A model generated the notes under the pieces. The model did no database searches. It was not told where the DNA came from and was given only the letters and a program-made list of their open reading frames with translations. A DNA stretch of 64,000 nt from Olavius algarvensis Delta 4 endosymbiont (GTDB lineage: Bacteria > Desulfobacterota > Desulfobacteria > Desulfobacterales > CAJINA01). Numbering within the stretch: the stretch's first letter is position 1; each line of letters begins with the position of its first letter. Both the position numbers and the translations under genes were made by a program. The stretch is taken from the NCBI GenBank assembly GCA_905176665.1, contig CAJINA010000008.1, forward strand, positions 1-64,000, in the 5' to 3' direction. Below, one piece after another: positions 53,040 to 61,744 of this stretch.

Positions 53040-53150
53040 GCTGTTCCATAAAAAACAAGATTCTCTGCGCCTCCGCGCGACGCTTGGTTTTTCCATGGTA
53101 ATATGGCAAAGCAGCCCTTTTTTAGGGCATTCCAAATTCTGGCCCTCTGA
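53040..53150. repeat. Half copy of the CGCAGAG-family element (copy 3)
   Basis: ATTCTCTGCGCCTCCGCGCG matches one end of copies 1 and 2. The following GGTAATATGGCAAAGCAGCC... GGCATTCCAAATTCTGGCCC matches the sequence just past copy 2 (45,062-45,140). The other half is missing, so this is a decayed or truncated copy. Confidence 0.7.
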
Positions 53151-53189
53151 GGCTGTTACGCAATTAATAAAAAGGATCAAATGGCCGCC

Positions 53190-53268
53190 GTCATGCCGGA
53201 CCCGATCCGGCATCCAGCAATCTATTTGCCTGAAAAACAATTGGATTCCGGATCAAGTCCGGAATGAC
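53190..53268. repeat. Palindromic GTCATGCCGG...CCGGAATGAC repeat
   Basis: Left arm GTCATGCCGGACCCGATCCG and right arm CGGATCAAGTCCGGAATGAC are inverted, each itself containing a smaller palindrome. This pattern is widespread in intergenic DNA of many Proteobacteria. The rest of the hslU-hslV gap (53,330-53,458) holds GAACC-rich simple repeats (AACCGGGAACCTTGAACGGG). I see no gene in the gap. Confidence 0.75.
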
Positions 53269-53458
53269 AAAAAGGCCGAATGCCCGGTTTTTAGAACTGC
53301 GACACAGCCTCTCAGCGCCAGGGTATTTACAAACCGTTCTGGTTCCAAGGGTTTCGGTTCCAGGCATCGCCCGAGGCTGAGCCTGGTGGGCAAGGTTCAG
53401 AGGTTAAAAAGTTTCTAACCCAGAACCGGGAACCTTGAACGGGGAACCTATAAAGCTT

Positions 53459-53995
53459 CTACATTTCCTCCACCGTGATGCTGTCATTGGTGTACACACA
53501 GGTGGCGCTGGCTATTGCCATGGCGGCATCCACAATCTCCCGAGCCGCCAAGTCCGTGTGGCGCGACAGGGCCAGGGCCGCCGATTGGGCGGCCACGCCG
53601 CCGGATCCAATGGCGATGATGTCCTGGTCCGGCTCGATGACATCACCATTGCCCGATATGAGAAAGATGCTGGTGTCGTCCGCAGCAATCATGATGGCCT
53701 CCAGGCGCCGCAGATACTTGTCGGTGCGCCATTCCCGGGCCAGTTCGACCGCACTGCGCATGAGTTTTCCGTTGTAGCGTTCCAGTTTCTTTTCCAGTTT
53801 TTCGGACAGGGTCAGGGCGTCTGCGGTTGCTCCGGCAAACCCGGTGATAATACTGTCATTGTAAATACGGCGCACTTTACGGGCGTGGTGCTTGATGACC
53901 GTGTTGTTCAAGGTTACCTGACCATCACCCGCGACTGCCAGTTGACCGTTCAACCGGACGGCCAATATTGTCGTTCCGTGAAACTGCATGCGCAT
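53459..53995 (-). CDS. hslV: ATP-dependent protease subunit HslV
   Basis: A 178-residue proteasome-like peptidase. The propeptide MRMQFHG precedes T8-T9 (TTILAVR), and T8 is the N-terminal nucleophile after processing. GDGQVTLN and the Gly-rich GFAGATADAL loop are intact. It forms the HslVU protease with hslU downstream. A start two codons later (MQFHG) is possible. Confidence 0.96.
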   Translation of the reverse strand: MRMQFHGTTILAVRLNGQLAVAGDGQVTLNNTVIKHHARKVRRIYNDSIITGFAGATADALTLSEKLEKKLERYNGKLMRSAVELAREWRTDKYLRRLEAIMIAADDTSIFLISGNGDVIEPDQDIIAIGSGGVAAQSAALALSRHTDLAAREIVDAAMAIASATCVYTNDSITVEEM

Positions 53996-54111
53996 TCCTT
54001 CATATCAGGGAATTCGTCTTGACACGCTGAAACCATCCGCACTCATACTCCTATTTCAACAAACATGAAACCTTAAAACGACGCGGTTGATCACTTTTCC
54101 AGCCTTCCCCG

Positions 54112-55047
54112 TTATTTTCGCGGATGGGCCTTATCGTAGGTTTCGAGGAGCCGATCGATACTCACGTGGGTGTATTTCTGGGTGGTTGCCAGGCTCTGGT
54201 GGCCCAGCAGCTCCTGGATAGCCCGTAGATCCGCCCCCGCATCCAGCATATGGGTGGCAAAAGTGTGCCGCAGCCCATGGGGTGAAATGGGCGTGGCCAG
54301 GCCGCATTCCCGGGCGATTTTCTCCAGGATGCGGGCCACCGAACGCGTGGTCAGTCTCCCGCCGTTTTTATTTAAAAACAGCGCCCCGCCCGCTTCGGCT
54401 GCCTGGCGTTGCTCTTGTTTCAATTTCCGTCGGTAATCATCTATGGCCCCTAAAGCTTTGCGGCCGATGGGAACCAGGCGTTCGCGATCGCCTTTGCCGG
54501 TAACCCGGATAATGGCGGTGGATCGGTCGATATCCGCTACATCAAGGTTGGTCAGTTCGGACACCCGGATGCCGCAGGAGTAAAGGGTTTCGAACATGGC
54601 CCGGTTGCGGGCCTTGAGCAAGGTATTCGCTTCGATTGAATCCAGCAGTCGGAACATATCATCGATCGGCAGGTAGGTGGGAATCTTTTTCTCCTGTTTT
54701 GGCGTGGTCACCGATGCAGCCGGGTTTTGATCGACAACACCCTGTTTGATCAGGAACTTGAAAAACGTGCGCAGGGCAGACAGTTTTCGGGCGATCGTCA
54801 CTTTTTTGTTGCGTTTGTGTAGAGTGCCGAGCCAATACCGTACCTGAATTCCGGTGACTGTATTCGGGGCCGGCAGGCCGGTCGCTGATTCGTCCTGCGC
54901 CCCGGCCGGCCAGTTGTCTTGCAGAATCGTAAAAAACTCTAAAATATCGTGGTGATAGGAGCGGCAGGTTCTATCGGAATACCCCTTTTCCGCCGTCAGC
55001 GCGTCAACAAACAGATCAATCAGGTTTTCAGTTGTCTGCTGCTGCAT
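54112..55047 (-). CDS. xerC: XerC-type tyrosine recombinase
   Basis: A 311-residue recombinase with a core-binding SAM-like N-terminus and a catalytic domain: Arg in SCGIRVSELTNL, Lys in TGKGDRERLVP, HGLRHTFATHML and LGHQSLATTQKYTHV with the nucleophile Tyr. Its place just upstream of hslV is the common xerC-hslV-hslU arrangement, which supports a housekeeping dimer-resolution role over a phage integrase. Confidence 0.92.
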   Translation of the reverse strand: MQQQTTENLIDLFVDALTAEKGYSDRTCRSYHHDILEFFTILQDNWPAGAQDESATGLPAPNTVTGIQVRYWLGTLHKRNKKVTIARKLSALRTFFKFLIKQGVVDQNPAASVTTPKQEKKIPTYLPIDDMFRLLDSIEANTLLKARNRAMFETLYSCGIRVSELTNLDVADIDRSTAIIRVTGKGDRERLVPIGRKALGAIDDYRRKLKQEQRQAAEAGGALFLNKNGGRLTTRSVARILEKIARECGLATPISPHGLRHTFATHMLDAGADLRAIQELLGHQSLATTQKYTHVSIDRLLETYDKAHPRK

Positions 55048-55077
55048 GCCATTGCTCCGCGCCGGATATCATCCCTT

Positions 55078-55428
55078 TCAGGCGGCCTGCCTGGTCTTCT
55101 TTTTCAGTCTTGAAATTTTGCGTCTGTATATGGCTGCCATTTTTTTGTCGTCGGCGCTGACAGCCTGGGCCTGCTTTTTTCGCAGTGCTTTGATGGCCTT
55201 TTTCAATGATTTGACGGACCGATCCGTTTTCTTGGGCTTTGCCTTGGATTTGGTCTTGGGTTCGTCTTTGGGGGTATCCGTGATGCCGCGGGCTTTCTTG
55301 ATAGCTTCCAACAAATCAGCCTTGATCATCCCATGGGCCCCGGTAATATCGGGTATCTCCTTGGCAACTTCACGCAACTCTTTGACGGTCATTTTATCCA
55401 GAGGTTTGTCTGTGCTGTCTGTACTCAT
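55078..55428 (-). CDS. Small Lys-rich protein with Rho-N/SAP-like motif
   Basis: A 116-residue protein. The N-terminal KMTVKELREVAKEIPDITGA and KADLLEAIKKARG match the Rho N-terminal/SAP helix-extension-helix, which can bind nucleic acid. A Lys/Thr/Pro-rich linker and a basic helix (KALRKKQAQAVSADDKKM) follow. It is 30 bp before xerC on the same strand. A nucleic-acid-associated role is likely, but nothing more specific can be said. Confidence 0.72.
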   Translation of the reverse strand: MSTDSTDKPLDKMTVKELREVAKEIPDITGAHGMIKADLLEAIKKARGITDTPKDEPKTKSKAKPKKTDRSVKSLKKAIKALRKKQAQAVSADDKKMAAIYRRKISRLKKKTRQAA

Positions 55429-55592
55429 ACGCCTGTTCCTCCTTCAAGTTTTTCGTAAAGAAAAGACGGGGCCGCCGGCCACCGCCAAGCCATTGCGAAG
55501 TGTTGGTTCACTGCATCCTGATTTTCCATATGGGAAGTACTAAAATAGACTGTTTTCAAGGGGTTGTCAATAGTTGATCGGGCTGCGGCAGA

Positions 55593-56333
55593 TCAATATT
55601 CGATGCCCATGCGGCCCATGAGCAGTTTCATGTCTTCCCAGACATCCCGCTTGCGCTCGGGGTTTCTCAAAAGAAAGGCCGGGTGATAGGTCGGCAGCAG
55701 GGGTATGCCCAGGTAATCGTGCAATCGTCCCCGCAGGCGCGATATCGGGGTGTCCGTGTCCAGCAGGGTACGGGCCGCAAAACTGCCCAGGGCACAGATG
55801 TACTCCGGTTGGATGGATTTTAACTGGCGTTTCAGAAAAGGTACGCACGCGCCTATCTCGTCGGGCTGGGGGTTACGGTTGCCAGGGGGACGGCATTTGA
55901 TGATGTTGCAGATGTAGACGTCCTCGCGTGTCATTTTCATGGCCTGGATGATCTTGGTCAACAACTGGCCGGCCGCGCCTACAAAGGCCAGGCCCTGGCG
56001 GTCTTCCTCGGCACCGGGCCCTTCCCCTACGAACACGAGGCGGGCCTGCTCCGCGCCCTGACCGAAGACGATGGTTGTACGGCTGTTGCAGAGTTTACAG
56101 CGGCGGCAATCACCCAGGTCAGCCCGGATATCCGGCAGGGTCTCCCGGTCGGGGTCGGCCTGAGGGGGTGCCGGACGGCCCCAGCGGTTTATGGTTTCCA
56201 GGGATGCCGGTGCGCTGTCAAATCCGCTGCAACCGGCCTGCGCCATCTGTTTCAGCGAACGTATGGTTTCATCCACGAGATCAGCAGGGTGCGAACGGCG
56301 GGGCGGGTTGTCATCTGGGGTGGATGGATTCAT
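55593..56333 (-). CDS. Family 4 uracil-DNA glycosylase
   Basis: A 246-residue enzyme with the Fe-S cysteines starting CRRCKLC, motif 1 FVGEGPGAEEDRQGLAFVG, a CRPPGNRNP loop and the final LLPTYHPAFLLRNPERK. This is the thermophile-type, Fe-S-bearing UDG family also common in anaerobes. It removes uracil from DNA. The N-terminal ~70 residues are a variable linker. It starts 3 bp from the end of coaBC. Confidence 0.93.
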   Translation of the reverse strand: MNPSTPDDNPPRRSHPADLVDETIRSLKQMAQAGCSGFDSAPASLETINRWGRPAPPQADPDRETLPDIRADLGDCRRCKLCNSRTTIVFGQGAEQARLVFVGEGPGAEEDRQGLAFVGAAGQLLTKIIQAMKMTREDVYICNIIKCRPPGNRNPQPDEIGACVPFLKRQLKSIQPEYICALGSFAARTLLDTDTPISRLRGRLHDYLGIPLLPTYHPAFLLRNPERKRDVWEDMKLLMGRMGIEY

Positions 56334-56336
56334 GGG

Positions 56337-57548
56337 TTAACGGGCAGGTAGCTGCCGGATATGGTCAAGGATGACGTGGGCCAGTTGCGCCTTCTCCATG
56401 AGGGGCAAGGTCGCGTGGGTGCCGTCTTTGAAAAACAAGGTCACCTGATTGGTATCGGCCTGGAACCCGGCCTCTGCTTGCGTGACCAGGTTTCCGACGA
56501 TCATGTCCAGGTTCTTTTCTTTCAGTTTTCCCGTGGCATAAATTTCCAGGTGTTCCGTCTCGGCGGCGAAACCGATCAGCAACTGTTGTTTTTTGGCGTG
56601 GCCGGCCTCTTTCAGGATGTCCGGGTTGCGGGCCAGGCAGATCGTATCAGCCGCTTTGTCCTTTTTTACCTTCTGGTCACAACACGTATCCGGCCTGAAA
56701 TCGGACACCGCCGCACTCTTGATCAGGATATCAAGGTCGGCAAAACGTTCCATCACCGCGGTATACATCTCCTGGGCGGTCTTGACCCGGACCAGTTCGA
56801 CCCCGGGCGGATCTGCCAGTACGGTGGGTCCGGATACCAGGGTGACGTCCGCGCCGCGGTCAGCGGCGGCCGTGGCCAATGCAAATCCCATCTTGCCGCT
56901 GCTCGGGTTGCCGATGTAGCGGACCGGATCGAGTGGTTCGTGGGTCGGGCCGGCCGTCACCAGCACCTTCTGAGAGGCCAGGTCCTTCGGGGTGAGACCG
57001 GCAGTGACCAATGCCAGAATTTCATGCGGTTCCGGAAGGCGGCCAGGGCCCACGGTGCCGCAAGCCAGTGAACCGGAACCAGGTTCCAGGATGGCATACC
57101 CGTCCTGCTCCAGTCGGTCAAGGTTTCTCTGGACCGCCCGGTTCTCATACATGTGGGTGTTCATGGAGGGACAGATGAACCTGGGGGCTGTCACCGCCAG
57201 CAGGAAGGTGCTCAGGGCGTCATCGGCGATACCGTTGGCCAGCTTACCGACCATGTTGGCCGTGGCCGGTGCGATGACGACCGCATCGGCCGTTTCCGCC
57301 CATTCGATATGCTTGATAGCTGCCCCGTCATCGGCCGTTTCTGCATCGAAAAGATCGCTGCAGACGCTGGTGCCTGACAGGGCTGCCAAGGTGGCCTCGC
57401 CGATAAATTTTAGTGCGCTTTTACTCGTCATTACACGCACTTTAGCGCCTTTCTTAATGAAAAGCCTCAACAGCTCCGCACTCTTGTACGCCGCGATGCC
57501 GCCGCATACCCCGAGTACGATATTTTTATCGGCGAGTATGTCTTTCAT
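56337..57548 (-). CDS. coaBC: Bifunctional phosphopantothenoylcysteine decarboxylase / phosphopantothenate-cysteine ligase
   Basis: A 403-residue enzyme. The FMN-dependent decarboxylase half (~1-185) has VCGGIAAYKSAELLR, HIEWAETADAVVIAPATAN and the substrate-clamp Cys in ACGTVGPGRLPEP. The ligase half (~190-400) has VLVTAGPTHEPLDPVRYIGN. It makes 4'-phosphopantetheine for CoA. Confidence 0.96.
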   Translation of the reverse strand: MKDILADKNIVLGVCGGIAAYKSAELLRLFIKKGAKVRVMTSKSALKFIGEATLAALSGTSVCSDLFDAETADDGAAIKHIEWAETADAVVIAPATANMVGKLANGIADDALSTFLLAVTAPRFICPSMNTHMYENRAVQRNLDRLEQDGYAILEPGSGSLACGTVGPGRLPEPHEILALVTAGLTPKDLASQKVLVTAGPTHEPLDPVRYIGNPSSGKMGFALATAAADRGADVTLVSGPTVLADPPGVELVRVKTAQEMYTAVMERFADLDILIKSAAVSDFRPDTCCDQKVKKDKAADTICLARNPDILKEAGHAKKQQLLIGFAAETEHLEIYATGKLKEKNLDMIVGNLVTQAEAGFQADTNQVTLFFKDGTHATLPLMEKAQLAHVILDHIRQLPAR

Positions 57549-57666
57549 CTAATCTATTTAGTATCTGCCGTTCATAGCCTCGGAACGAACGTTTACCGTT
57601 TGAGTCTGCTCACAAATGGTAGCTTTTGGTTCTGGGCAGAAAACGCCGTTTGTGGGCTGATCCAGT

Positions 57667-58152
57667 TTATTTCATAAGACCCGTATCCGACTCAGTCATG
57701 GTCGGTGCAACCCAGATTTCAACACTGGTTGTGAAATCGCCGTCGGTAATGTTGATGACACACCAGCGGTTTTCCTTCTGGAACATCAAAATGGTGCGGG
57801 GCGATTTAAATGAGCTCACCTTTTTCCAGGCATCCTTGGCCATGTTGTTTTCAAAAAAAGCGATCAGGGAGCTGCCTTCAACCCGGCCTTTCAAAGAGAG
57901 TACACCGGCAGAAAGACCCGGCGTTTGAAACACAAAAGAGGTTTTTTTGTTGATCTTCAGCTCACTCGGAACCAGCACGTCCCCAAAATCGTAGTAAAGC
58001 GGTACCGGACCTTCATCTTTTTTAGTAGCAGCGGATGAAGACGGCTCACTCTTTTTGGTCTGCATTCCGGTGCAGCCGGAAACGACCAGTAAAAAAGCGA
58101 GCCCCATGGCCGCAAGCATCATCAGAGTAAGGTTTCTACGGGTCTGTTTCAT
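57667..58152 (-). CDS. Lipoprotein of a family common in Desulfobacterota
   Basis: A 161-residue lipoprotein with GGAGGT before the ATG and lipobox VSGC. After a Ser/Lys linker comes VPLYYDFGDVLVPSELKINK, then LKGRVEGSSLIAFFENNMAK and the ending TTSVEIWVAP. I recognise the overall pattern from deltaproteobacterial lipoproteins but know no function. It has its own promoter (58,234-58,263). Confidence 0.72.
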   Translation of the reverse strand: MKQTRRNLTLMMLAAMGLAFLLVVSGCTGMQTKKSEPSSSAATKKDEGPVPLYYDFGDVLVPSELKINKKTSFVFQTPGLSAGVLSLKGRVEGSSLIAFFENNMAKDAWKKVSSFKSPRTILMFQKENRWCVINITDGDFTTSVEIWVAPTMTESDTGLMK

Positions 58153-58233
58153 CGGTATACCTCCTGGATCGGTTTATGCCCTGATTGTTTAGAGTTGACT
58201 TTAACAGCGGTCATCTGCCTTGCCGGTTACAGA

Positions 58234-58263
58234 TTATTACACCCTATTCCGGCAGGTTGTCAA
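58234..58263 (-). promoter_or_regulatory. Sigma-70-type promoter for the lipoprotein gene
   Basis: On the minus strand a consensus -35 TTGACA (58,263-58,258) and a -10 TAATAA (58,239-58,234) are separated by 18 bp. The -10 lies ~80 bp before the ATG at 58152, giving a short untranslated leader. Confidence 0.7.
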
Positions 58264-58285
58264 TCGTTATAAGCATCTGCACGGA

Positions 58286-59497
58286 TTATGATTTTTCCGG
58301 AACCGCCGCTTTGTGAAGCGTCGCCGTTCCGTCAATTTGAAATGCCGGAGCCGCTGCTTTTACCAGCAGGCAGTCTCCTTTCTGAACGGTCATTTTGGCT
58401 GAGTCATCGGCACGGCTAACCGTAGCCCGACCGGCCGTGCAAAGTAACAGCTGGACGGCGTCGCGCTGACCATTGACATGTGGTTGCGCCGGTGTGGTGG
58501 AGATGACGGAAAGTTCAAATTCATCCGCTTTCGTCTGAAAAACGTGCTCGGTAGCGCTTACGGCTTCCGGGGCGAGGACATCAAGCGTGGTCGTTTCGAA
58601 ATTCAATACCCGCATCAGTTCCGGAACATCCACGTGCTTGGGGGTCAGGCCGCCGCGCAGAACATTGTCCGAATTGGCCATCAGTTCGATGCCCACACCT
58701 TCCAGGTAGGCATGCAGCTGCCCGGCCGGCAGGTACATGGCCTGACCAGGGGCCAGGCACACCAGGTTCAATATGGCGGGAGATAATACACCGATATCAT
58801 AAGGATATACATTTTGCAGGGCCCTGACCCAACGGCCGACTTCTTCCGGGTTCGGTTGGGCCTCCAGGGTATTCAGGGCTTCATCGATGACCCGCCGGCA
58901 GGTGTTTGCATCCAGCGACAGCAACGCGTTGAAAAGCGCACGCAGGTCAGGCGCCGCATTCATCGGGAGTGTCTGCGCAACCAATTCGTGGAGTGTCCGG
59001 GGGCACAGCGCATTCAACTGCCGGGCCATGTCCCCGCTATCCCGGAAACCGTTCATGGCCCAAAAATCGGTCAGGGCACAGATGCACTCCGGCTTGTGGT
59101 TGGCATCCCGATAATTGCGTTCCGGCGCCTTGATATCGATACCGGCATCGTTTTCCCGGGCAAAGCCTTCCCGGGCCTGCTGGAGATTGGGATGCGCCTG
59201 TATGGACAGCGGCTTGGACGCGGCCAGCACCTTGAAAAGAAACGGCAGCCGACCCTCGAAACGTTTTGCTGTTTCAAGGCCCAGCACGCCCGGCGGATCG
59301 GCCGCGATAAACCGGTCCAGAGTGATGGCTCCGTCCGGCAGAAGAACCTCGGAAGGGGCCTTGGGATGGGCCCCCATCCAGAGTTCCGCCTGGGTTGTGT
59401 CGGAAGGCGATGGGTCGCCGATGAGGTCGGCGATAGCCGTTTTTGATCCCCAGGCGTATTCTTGAACTGGATTTTTAAGCGTGTAGATTCCGTCCAT
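58286..59497 (-). CDS. manA: Type I mannose-6-phosphate isomerase
   Basis: The ATG at 59497 (AAAGGAAACATTAC upstream) gives 403 residues; the longer frame has no support. The cupin enzyme has NPVQEYAWGSKTAIADLIG, the zinc region SIQAHPNLQQAREGF and KPECICAL, and the terminal LAPGQAMYLPAGQLHAYLEG. It links fructose-6-P to mannose-6-P for mannosylated glycans or solutes. Confidence 0.93.
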   Translation of the reverse strand: MDGIYTLKNPVQEYAWGSKTAIADLIGDPSPSDTTQAELWMGAHPKAPSEVLLPDGAITLDRFIAADPPGVLGLETAKRFEGRLPFLFKVLAASKPLSIQAHPNLQQAREGFARENDAGIDIKAPERNYRDANHKPECICALTDFWAMNGFRDSGDMARQLNALCPRTLHELVAQTLPMNAAPDLRALFNALLSLDANTCRRVIDEALNTLEAQPNPEEVGRWVRALQNVYPYDIGVLSPAILNLVCLAPGQAMYLPAGQLHAYLEGVGIELMANSDNVLRGGLTPKHVDVPELMRVLNFETTTLDVLAPEAVSATEHVFQTKADEFELSVISTTPAQPHVNGQRDAVQLLLCTAGRATVSRADDSAKMTVQKGDCLLVKAAAPAFQIDGTATLHKAAVPEKS

Positions 59498-59630
59498 GTA
59501 ATGTTTCCTTTGAACTGGCCGAATGAGGGAATGAATTTTATTTTTAAATAATTCCGGCTTATTAATCAACCGGCTTTTTTTTTCCGTGCGAAAGTCTTTA
59601 CTAAATCTATAGCGGCTGTTATACAGTCCC

Positions 59631-59668
59631 TAACAAATATTTAACATAGCTCTAACATACCGTATAAC
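59631..59668 (+). promoter_or_regulatory. Putative Pho box array upstream of the phosphate cotransporter
   Basis: Three exact TAACA pentamers start at 59,631, 59,642 and 59,653, and a degenerate fourth (ATAAC) at 59,664, an exact 11-bp period. PhoB binds direct repeats with an 11-bp period, so this is a good PhoB-type operator for the NptA-like gene starting at 59,775. The rest of the 277-bp gap is AT-rich with no gene. Confidence 0.7.
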
Positions 59669-59774
59669 CATTTGTTATTTTTGTAAATTTTGCAATATAA
59701 CACGGGGCCTATCTCAACAAACACCATAAAGCCAAACCACCATACCAGATTGCCAATTCCGCAGGAGTCATGAT

Positions 59775-61451
59775 TTGAGCATTTCAGGCGTACTTATACA
59801 GACACTGGGGGGCCTGGGGTTGTTTATCCTCGGCATGAAAATGATGACCGACGGCCTGCAGATGACGGCCGGCGACCGGATTCGCAGAATCCTCGGTGCC
59901 GTTTCTGCCAATCGCTTTGTGGGCTGCGGCACCGGGGCCATGGCAACCGCCATCGTCCAATCCTCATCAGCCACAACGGTCATGCTGATCAGTTTCGTGG
60001 GGGCCGGCATGATGACCCTCCAGCAGGCTGTTGGCGTTATCCTGGGCGCCAACGTAGGGACGACCGTAACTGCCCAGATGATTGCGTTTAAACTCACCAA
60101 GGCAGCTTTGCCGGCCATTGCCATCGGCGTCTCCTTGAAATTTTTTTCTAAAAGACCCAGCCGCCGCTATCTGGGTGATGTCATTCTTGGATTCGGACTG
60201 CTTTTCTACGGCATGACCGTCATGAAACTCGGGCTCAGTCCCATCAAGGGCGATCCGGCCTTTATTGACTTTTTCACCCGCTTCGATCCTTCTACGATCG
60301 GGGGCCTTTTGCTGTGTGTGGCGACCGGTGCCATTCTGACCATCATGGTGCAATCCTCATCCGCAACCGTCGGCCTTACCATGACCCTCGCCATGCAGGG
60401 CCTGCTCTCTTTTCCGGCTGCCATGGCCCTGGTGCTGGGCGAAAACATCGGTACGACCATTACGGCCGAACTGGCCACCATCGGGGCCACCAACATCAAC
60501 GCCCATCGGGCAGCCAGGGCGCATACCATGTTCAATGTGCTCGGGGTCTGTCTGATGCTCATCATCTTTCCCCACTTCGTCAAAATGATCGAATTCATCA
60601 CCATGGCCATGGGATCCGGTCCTGTGGACCTGGTAGAAAATGGGGAAGTGGTCAATATCTCGCGTTTTATAGCCAACGGGCATACGACCTTCAATGTTGT
60701 TAATGCCCTGTTTTTCCTATGCGTTCTGCCCTGGCTGATCAAGGTGGCCATCTGGCTGTCACCCAAGGAAGAAGAGGAAGATCTCGATTTATTTCGAATG
60801 CCCTCATTTGACGACCGGTTCATCGACAACCCCATTGCCGCAATTACTCAGGTAAAAAGCGAAATTGTCCGCATGGCGGATATCGCCTTGATTACCCTGA
60901 AAAACACCCTGGCGTCCATGCAGGCCCGAGATGCAAAAAAATTAAGCAAATGGAGGCGTTACGAGGACCATCTCGATGCCATGCAAAAGGAGATCGTGAG
61001 GCACCTGACACGTATTTACCAGAGCGACGTCAGCGAAGCCGAAGCCAAGGAGCTCTCCAGCATGATCCGCATGACCAACAATATCGAGCGGGTCGGGGAT
61101 GCCGTTGAAAACTTGGCGGAAATGACGGAAGACATCATAGACAAAGATATCCAATTTTCCAAGGATGCCCTCAAGGACATCCAGGTCATCTCCAACCAGG
61201 CCGTGGCGTTTCTCATGCTGGTGCAGGACGGCATGCAGAACCTCCAACCCAATTTCATGTCTGATGCCCAGACCATCGAGGACAACATCGATTTCATGCG
61301 GGATGAAATGCGCACGCATCACATCTACCGCCTCAGAGAAGGTGTCTGCAGCAATGAGCCCGGCTTGATATTCAGTGATATTCTGTCTAATTTCGAGAAG
61401 ATAGGCGATTACTGCTATAATATTGCCCAGGGTGTGGCCGGAATAAAATAG
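59775..61451 (+). CDS. Na+/phosphate cotransporter (NptA/PhoU fusion)
   Basis: The TTG at 59775 is the start: GGAG lies 8 bp upstream and the nearby ATG at 59,770 stops after two codons. The 558 residues hold two NptA repeats with the QSSSATT and QSSSATVGLT signatures (~10 TM helices) and a C-terminal PhoU-like helical domain (~360-550, NNIERVGDAVENLAEMTEDI). It imports phosphate with Na+; the upstream 11-bp repeats suggest phosphate-starvation control. Confidence 0.92.
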   Translation: MSISGVLIQTLGGLGLFILGMKMMTDGLQMTAGDRIRRILGAVSANRFVGCGTGAMATAIVQSSSATTVMLISFVGAGMMTLQQAVGVILGANVGTTVTAQMIAFKLTKAALPAIAIGVSLKFFSKRPSRRYLGDVILGFGLLFYGMTVMKLGLSPIKGDPAFIDFFTRFDPSTIGGLLLCVATGAILTIMVQSSSATVGLTMTLAMQGLLSFPAAMALVLGENIGTTITAELATIGATNINAHRAARAHTMFNVLGVCLMLIIFPHFVKMIEFITMAMGSGPVDLVENGEVVNISRFIANGHTTFNVVNALFFLCVLPWLIKVAIWLSPKEEEEDLDLFRMPSFDDRFIDNPIAAITQVKSEIVRMADIALITLKNTLASMQARDAKKLSKWRRYEDHLDAMQKEIVRHLTRIYQSDVSEAEAKELSSMIRMTNNIERVGDAVENLAEMTEDIIDKDIQFSKDALKDIQVISNQAVAFLMLVQDGMQNLQPNFMSDAQTIEDNIDFMRDEMRTHHIYRLREGVCSNEPGLIFSDILSNFEKIGDYCYNIAQGVAGIK

Positions 61452-61589
61452 GGCCCTTCAAACAGGCATCTTTTGGCCCTGGACGGCGTTCTCACGGTTT
61501 TATTATCCTCAACATAGGAAAACCTATGCCTCCGGTATTAAAGTCGCTCGGGCCTTGACCAGGAACAAAATCTACCTGTTTGAAGCCCC
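61451..61589. repeat. MITE-like element with GGGCTTCAAACAGG ends
   Basis: The ends GGGCCCTTCAAACAGGCATC and ACCTGTTTGAAGCCC are inverted repeats, ~139 bp apart, just after the cotransporter stop. The interior has CCTCCGGTATTAAA and GGGCCTTGACC, which resembles the 15,026 family but with other ends. The remainder of the gap (61,590-61,744) is AT-rich and shows no gene. Confidence 0.65.
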
Positions 61590-61744
61590 TATGCTTTAAT
61601 GGAAACCAATCCCAATTAAAATTAAGCCAGCAATCTTTTACCCCTAAACATACCCACCTGAGTATTTTTCATTTAAATACTGATTAAAAGCGTTCTTCGA
61701 TTTACGATTGCATTTGCCGGGATTCCCAGCTAATCTTTTTTGGT

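Noticed and set aside
54112..55047. Integrase marking a prophage or genomic island
   Set aside because: Its place next to hslV-hslU and absence of phage genes or attachment repeats fit housekeeping XerC.
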